A stretch of 64,000 nt of DNA, taken from NCBI RefSeq assembly GCF_003672135.1, contig NC_039519.1, positions 4,154,001 through 4,218,000 of the forward strand, in the 5' to 3' direction. Position 1 is the stretch's first letter, and the number at the start of each line of letters is the position of its first letter. Positions 61,901 to 64,000 of the stretch are shown here, piece after piece. A model generated the notes under the pieces. It was given only the letters and a program-made list of their open reading frames with translations. It searched no databases and was not told the origin of the DNA. The position numbers and the translations under genes were made by a program. This DNA is from Ooceraea biroi (taxonomy: Eukaryota; Arthropoda; Insecta; Hymenoptera; Formicidae).

Positions 61901-62540
61901 GCGGCGGGTCGTCATGATTTTTTCAGTGGCTCTGAATAAAACAGGCGGAAGGGAAGAAAACCCGAGCCGCGTGCGTTTTGTAGCGAGAAAAAATCTAGGA
62001 TCCGGATCTGGTTCCCGGTTAACGCGCGTCTACCATGAAAACGGCGTAATTTTAGACCGCCTCGATCCTCACGCGCGAGAATAATAAAGCGAAGCACGTA
62101 TCGCTTTCTCTCATGTACAGGAATAATAAAACGACATTTACCCTTTCGACGTTTCTCGACATTAGCATAGCGATCCACGATTGGGCCAACTTCGGCCGGG
62201 GCACGCACAATCGTCACGCGCGCGTCGGAGCTACGGTAACTGCCTCGGATTATGAGAAACCGCACGTACCTTTCAAGCAGATCTTGTTTCTCTTGAAAAC
62301 CAAGACAGTGTCGTTGTATCTGGTGCCGGGCGGCGCGGTGACGTTTAATCGCAGCGCCAAAGGGATTTCGGCGCTAACGGCGCCCGAGCACGGCAGTCTG
62401 ATCCTGAAGACCTGCAGGGTGACTGGTACCTCGCCTCTGGCGGACACGTTCACCCTCGGAGGCAGCAAGGCCATCATCTCGGAGGACGGTCCGCCAGGTA
62501 CGCCCACCACGTCGTAATCTAGCTCCATGGAATACGGTAA
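37707..62540 (-). CDS. drl: Ryk/Derailed-family Wnt receptor pseudokinase, seven 3' coding exons (5' end outside window)
   Basis: Single-pass receptor of the Ryk/Derailed family, which binds Wnt5-type ligands through a WIF domain and steers axons and muscles. Exons on the minus strand: 62540-62270, 53817-53643, 48019-47815, 41377-41221, 40509-40242, 39801-39615, 37955-37707. All junctions have GT donors and AG acceptors, and the phases agree (0/1, 1/2, 2/0, 0/1, 1/2, 2/0, 0/stop), giving 1512 nt (503 codons plus stop). In this partial protein: WIF C-terminal part about residues 1-90; transmembrane about 107-131; juxtamembrane about 132-230; kinase-like domain about 235-500. Kinase motifs are QEGTFG (glycine loop), VIIK with Lys266, HRDIAVRN with Asp360, and DAA (379-381) where active kinases have DFG. 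The family is secure from the DLFPQDYHCLGDNENRPIRW and VDPFEMMACLRDGYR blocks. Which paralogue (drl, dnt or Drl-2) is not settled, so the symbol is family-level. The first part of the WIF domain and the signal peptide are missing from the window. Confidence 0.93.
38014..39289 (+). mobile_element. mariner transposon of a second type, in the last intron of the receptor gene
   Basis: Inverted repeats start TTGGGTTGGCCAAAAAGTAA at the left, with the complement at the right end. TA flanks both ends (38012-38013, 39290-39291). Length 1276 bp. It lies in the intron between 37956 and 39614, antisense to the host gene, about 58 bp from the terminal exon's acceptor and 325 bp from the upstream donor. 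Different family from the copies at 11944 and 45692. Confidence 0.95.
38200..39212 (+). pseudogene. mariner transposase, inactivated (second type)
   Basis: Starting from MENQKEHFPHILFYYF at 38200, the frame is open to a TGA at 38734-38736 after DEPAEST. It includes helix-turn-helix motifs (QCQNWFTKFRSGDF; TTREIAENLNISKSSVENHL), WVRHEL and the first catalytic Asp in TGDEKS. After the stop, at least two frame changes are needed (near WWD and near YCRQLD) before the intact last frame. That frame has the second Asp in HHDNARPR and the third in YSPDLAPSDYHLF, and ends in QNGQYIV. It is inactive by one stop and two frameshifts. The lesions differ from those of the other mariner pair. Confidence 0.92.
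39615..39801 (-). CDS. drl: Ryk/Drl exon: catalytic loop, DAA motif and activation segment
   Basis: The exon completes the split Arg codon and reads DIAVRNC, so the catalytic loop is HRDIAVRN with both Asp and Asn kept. The metal-binding DFG motif is replaced by DAA in VRLADAALARDLF. It is followed by the Ryk signature PQDYHCLGDNENRPIRWMAL and ESLQRNEYSTATDV. The exon has 62 full codons and a donor GTATGA. Loss of the DFG Phe and Gly is typical of this family, which is regarded as catalytically dead or very weak. Confidence 0.94.
40242..40509 (-). CDS. drl: Ryk/Drl exon: kinase-like middle part, hinge to HRD histidine
   Basis: The exon runs from acceptor ATTTCAG to donor GTAATT, in phase 1 and out phase 2. 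It covers helix C (EVASAYQASLLVVEGSQLAG), the hinge region (CPLLAYTSTPGELNLKVYL) and the helix before the catalytic loop, ending in GRGLLH plus two bases of the Arg codon of HRD. The helix-C glutamate candidate is in LLVVEGSQL. Sequence alignment to vertebrate and fly Ryk proteins is clear across the whole exon. Confidence 0.92.
41221..41377 (-). CDS. drl: Ryk/Drl exon: kinase-like N-lobe with glycine loop and VIIK lysine
   Basis: Exon of 52 codons plus one base, between acceptor TTTCTAG and donor GTAAGA. It encodes KARALAISRSALYC, then the nucleotide-loop equivalent LVQEGTFGRVYKG and the beta-3 strand EVIIKTVT. The first glycine of the usual GxGxxG loop is replaced by glutamate (QEGTFG), as in other Ryk members, while the VAIK-type lysine is kept. 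The 6.4-kb intron upstream contains a mariner copy and a GC-rich zone. Confidence 0.93.
43347..43428. repeat. (CGTT)n microsatellite
   Basis: About 18-20 tetranucleotide units, with the 3' third degenerating to CATT and CGCT variants. It lies in the intron upstream of the first kinase exon. Confidence 0.95.
45692..46942 (-). mobile_element. mariner transposon, copy 2 (defective, inverted relative to copy 1)
   Basis: Same inverted repeats as 11944-13195 (TTAGGGGTGTGATTTAGTTT and the TTAGGAGTGTG form), with TA on both sides (45690-45691, 46943-46944). Length 1251 bp. It sits in the intron between the juxtamembrane and first kinase exons, in the same orientation as the receptor gene. Confidence 0.95.
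45768..46771 (-). pseudogene. mariner transposase, inactivated (copy 2)
   Basis: Same layout as copy 1: an intact 148-codon N-terminal frame (46771-46325), a frame shift near the A-run, a second shift after WWD, and an in-frame TGA after EWIN. It is closer to the family consensus than copy 1 at several places (TGDEKW, WVRHELSES). The two copies differ at only about a dozen residues by eye. Third-Asp block is YSPDIAPCDYY. Confidence 0.92.
47815..48019 (-). CDS. drl: Ryk/Drl exon: juxtamembrane cytoplasmic segment
   Basis: This exon is inferred from phase: the transmembrane exon ends in phase 2 and the first kinase exon starts in phase 0, so an exon of matching phase must lie between them. The only good fit is here: acceptor TCCTTTCAG, one base completing the Gln codon, 68 codons, donor GTATTG. 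The product is Ser/Gly-rich with tyrosines in SGSYATIADLEPLY and ASYYAASHVTHLSQ, joining directly to STDPCEKARALAISR of the kinase exon. Such tyrosine motifs suit a cytoplasmic adaptor-docking segment, but that role is inferred. The donor GTATTG is weaker than GTAAGT. Confidence 0.8.
48020..53642. other. Receptor-gene intron (5.6 kb)
   Basis: Holds the 48292-48880 element. The remainder is anonymous, with a CpG-rich part at about 50.9-51.4 kb and 52.6-53.2 kb. Confidence 0.6.
48292..48880. mobile_element. Short inverted-repeat (MITE-like) element with TTGCAATGTTGCAA-type interior
   Basis: CCCGTACAGCAC at the left and the complement of CCCATACAGCACCAA at the right mark the ends. The interior has many TGCAATGTT and TTGCAACAT units near both ends, and a unique centre. 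I see no clear target duplication, so the exact ends and superfamily are uncertain. It lies about 270 bp upstream of the juxtamembrane exon's acceptor. Confidence 0.6.
53643..53817 (-). CDS. drl: Ryk/Drl exon: extracellular stalk and transmembrane segment
   Basis: The exon starts after TTTTCAG and completes the split Gly codon (GVETPPSNDS). It then has a short stalk, a hydrophobic run ALYVAATCACALILVVGSVA followed by SALYI, and a basic stop-transfer sequence (RNSKVRVQES). It ends at GTGAGT with two bases of a Gln codon left over. The stalk between the WIF domain and membrane is short, about 20 residues. Large introns lie on both sides (8.5 kb upstream, 5.6 kb downstream). Confidence 0.88.
60047..60836. 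mobile_element. 790-bp element with ~220-bp terminal inverted repeats
   Basis: Left arm 60047-60267 and right arm 60620-60836 are inverted copies starting CAAGG(A/G)AAGGTTTTTAGG. TCA flanks both ends (60044-60046, 60837-60839), suggesting a 3-bp target duplication. The centre contains a TG-rich microsatellite and no transposase frame. A further copy begins at 63829. The superfamily is not assigned. Confidence 0.78.
60274..60326 (+). repeat. TG-rich microsatellite
   Basis: Interrupted (TG)n with CG and TA steps, inside the centre of the 60047-60836 element. Confidence 0.8.
62270..62540 (-). CDS. drl: Ryk/Drl exon: C-terminal part of WIF domain
   Basis: The exon opens after a pyrimidine-rich acceptor (TTCTTCTTCCAG) with LPYSMELDYD in phase 0 and ends one base into a Gly codon before a GTACGT donor. 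It carries the conserved WIF core: RVNVSARGEVP, FRIRLPCSGAVSAEIPLALR, LNVT and VLVFKRNKICLK. Three N-glycosylation sequons are visible (NVS, NVT, NDT), as expected for an extracellular domain. The ATG-started reading upstream of the acceptor is intronic. The preceding exon, with the first half of the WIF fold, was searched for by eye between 62541 and 64000 and not found. Confidence 0.92.
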
Positions 62541-64000
62541 CTGGAAGAAGAAACGAGAATTACGTATTAGCATTACTGCTTCATCACATTGATAGACATG
62601 TAGAGCTTATAACGGTGGTGGTAGCAGGTGTGCGTTATTATGCTTTATATAGTGCAGTGCGATAGGTGTTTTGTAGTGTAACAGATTTTACAATGTAACA
62701 CGCGACAGGTTTTACGCCGGCGAATCTTCCCGTTCACGCTCGTGAACCTTTTTAATACGCGCTTCTTTCTCGCGAGCCGCGTGATATTTCGTACGGATAA
62801 GGTATTCCGGTTATCGTCCCGCCGCGCGATAACCGCGCGGCACGTAATAAAAGTAACGTGACGATCGTAACTCACGGGAACACGAGGCTCGCATTGCGCC
62901 CTGCCGCGCGACCACCTACGATTGCGCATATTAACGTTATAGATATGTGAATATATCGCCGCCACCCCCGTATCGGTCGGGCATGCGATATTTCACGTTA
63001 AATCCCGCGCGCGTCGGTCTATTCCGTATTTACTGCCGCCTATCTCGTAACTTTTAACCCCGAGTCGAGCTGACACAAGAGACCTCCACCCCGGGGCTGG
63101 GGTAGGTGCGCGATTCTGAAAAGCACGACTGCACCCCGTGTCCCCTCTCCCTCTCCTCTCCTCATCTGCAACTCTGTCACTCGAGATTGGCGCCCACCGC
63201 CACCCCGAGGGAGAAACGGAAAGAGAACGGGACGCGAGGGTGGAGCTCGACAGAACGGTGGTGGCGAGTAGTGTGTTCAGGCACGCCACAAGTTTTACGA
63301 GGTGGCATAAATAACCTGGTTAGTGCTTCGTGATGCGGTGTCAACGGAAAGGCAGTTCCACCCTCCGCGAGCACCACCAGCCTCTCCTCGGTAATCGTCG
63401 TAATCGTCGCGCCGGGGGGTCAGCACGGTGGCGTGATACCTGCCTATCGCACCCCCACAACCACCCGAGAGAGATCGCGCGTACTCGGGTATTTATTATT
63501 ATTTTTTCCCTACCCCCGCGAATGGACACACCGTGAGCGAAATGAATGGACCACGCACGCACGTCACGGCATTCCCCGTGGACTATCTTCGACGCGTAAG
63601 ATATGCCGCGACTGGAAACAAGCTAGTCGAGGCTCTCCGACAACCCTTACATCATCCCGCGCCGCGCTTTGCTCGGGCCTTTCCCTTTAATTACAGAAAG
63701 TGACTCGGTTTACGGCAGGCGATTTATTCTGATTCAAGCGTATCACGCGAGTAATTACTCACAGTCGTTGACGCGACAGAAAGAGAGAAATCAGACCGGA
63801 GAATTAGCCCTGAAATTATTACGTCTAGCAAGGAAAGGTTTTTAGGTGTTACACTCGGATTTCAAAAATTTTTTGCATGCAGGTAGGGAGGTCCCCAAAT
63901 AGAAGAAAATTATAAAAGTAGCGGCCCAAATGCATATTTGCGCGCTACGTGCGCAATTTTCGATGTTAGGTTAATTACTCAAAAATGCTATTTCCAATCG
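62541..64000. other. Receptor-gene intron, upstream part, running out of the window
   Basis: No exon for the N-terminal WIF half or signal peptide was seen on the minus strand. CpG-rich around 62.7-63.7 kb. Confidence 0.5.
63829..64000 (+). mobile_element. Left arm of a second copy of the ~220-bp inverted-repeat element, cut by the window end
   Basis: CAAGGAAAGGTTTTTAGGTG followed by more than 150 bp nearly identical to 60047-60218. The remainder lies beyond 64000. Its flank (TAG) differs from that of the complete copy, which supports the CAAGG boundary. Confidence 0.85.

Larger units (their letters stand above)
53818..62269. other. Receptor-gene intron (8.5 kb)
   Basis: Mostly AT-rich. Contains the 60047-60836 element. 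Frames at 58.0-58.75 kb are anonymous and overlap on both strands. A (AAG)n run lies near 56535-56555. Confidence 0.6.

Noticed and set aside
62113..62517. Plus-strand frame of 134 codons over the WIF exon
   Set aside because: Antisense shadow of the WIF exon; no domain of its own.

Overview
The window looks like arthropod nuclear DNA, most likely from a hymenopteran (an ant or a relative). It is CpG-rich in many stretches, has long introns, and carries several Tc1/mariner-type DNA transposons, short inverted-repeat elements and one miniature LTR array. There is no operon structure and no bacterial signal. The species cannot be named from sequence alone.

Only one host gene is supported: a Ryk/Derailed-family Wnt5-type receptor pseudokinase on the minus strand. 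Its last seven coding exons lie between 62540 and 37707. I could join them by splice sites and phase into one open frame of 503 codons plus stop. In order they encode the C-terminal part of the WIF (Wnt-binding) domain, a transmembrane segment, a tyrosine-containing juxtamembrane exon, and a kinase-like domain spread over four exons. The 5' exons (signal peptide and first part of the WIF domain) were not found and should lie beyond position 64000.

From 1 to about 36.7 kb I see no convincing host exon. This part holds repeats: a pogo-type remnant with TA target sites (3721-4636); a pair of inverted ~820-bp elements, each with a nested palindrome (6081-6900 and 18465-19280); a full-length but dead mariner (11944-13195); a long-inverted-repeat element with a transposase tail (15525-16555); and a striking array of four ~181-bp LTR-like blocks separated by three internal regions holding 4, 5 and 6 copies of a 36-bp subrepeat (28347-30086).

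The receptor introns have been colonised too: a second kind of mariner in the last intron (38014-39289), a near-identical inverted sister of the first mariner (45692-46942), a short inverted-repeat element (48292-48880) and an element with ~220-bp inverted arms (60047-60836), a further copy of which is cut by the window end (63829-64000).

I found no tRNA, rRNA, CRISPR array or new multi-gene system. The most informative features are the stepwise TRIM-like array and the two mariner copies that share the same inactivating lesions.
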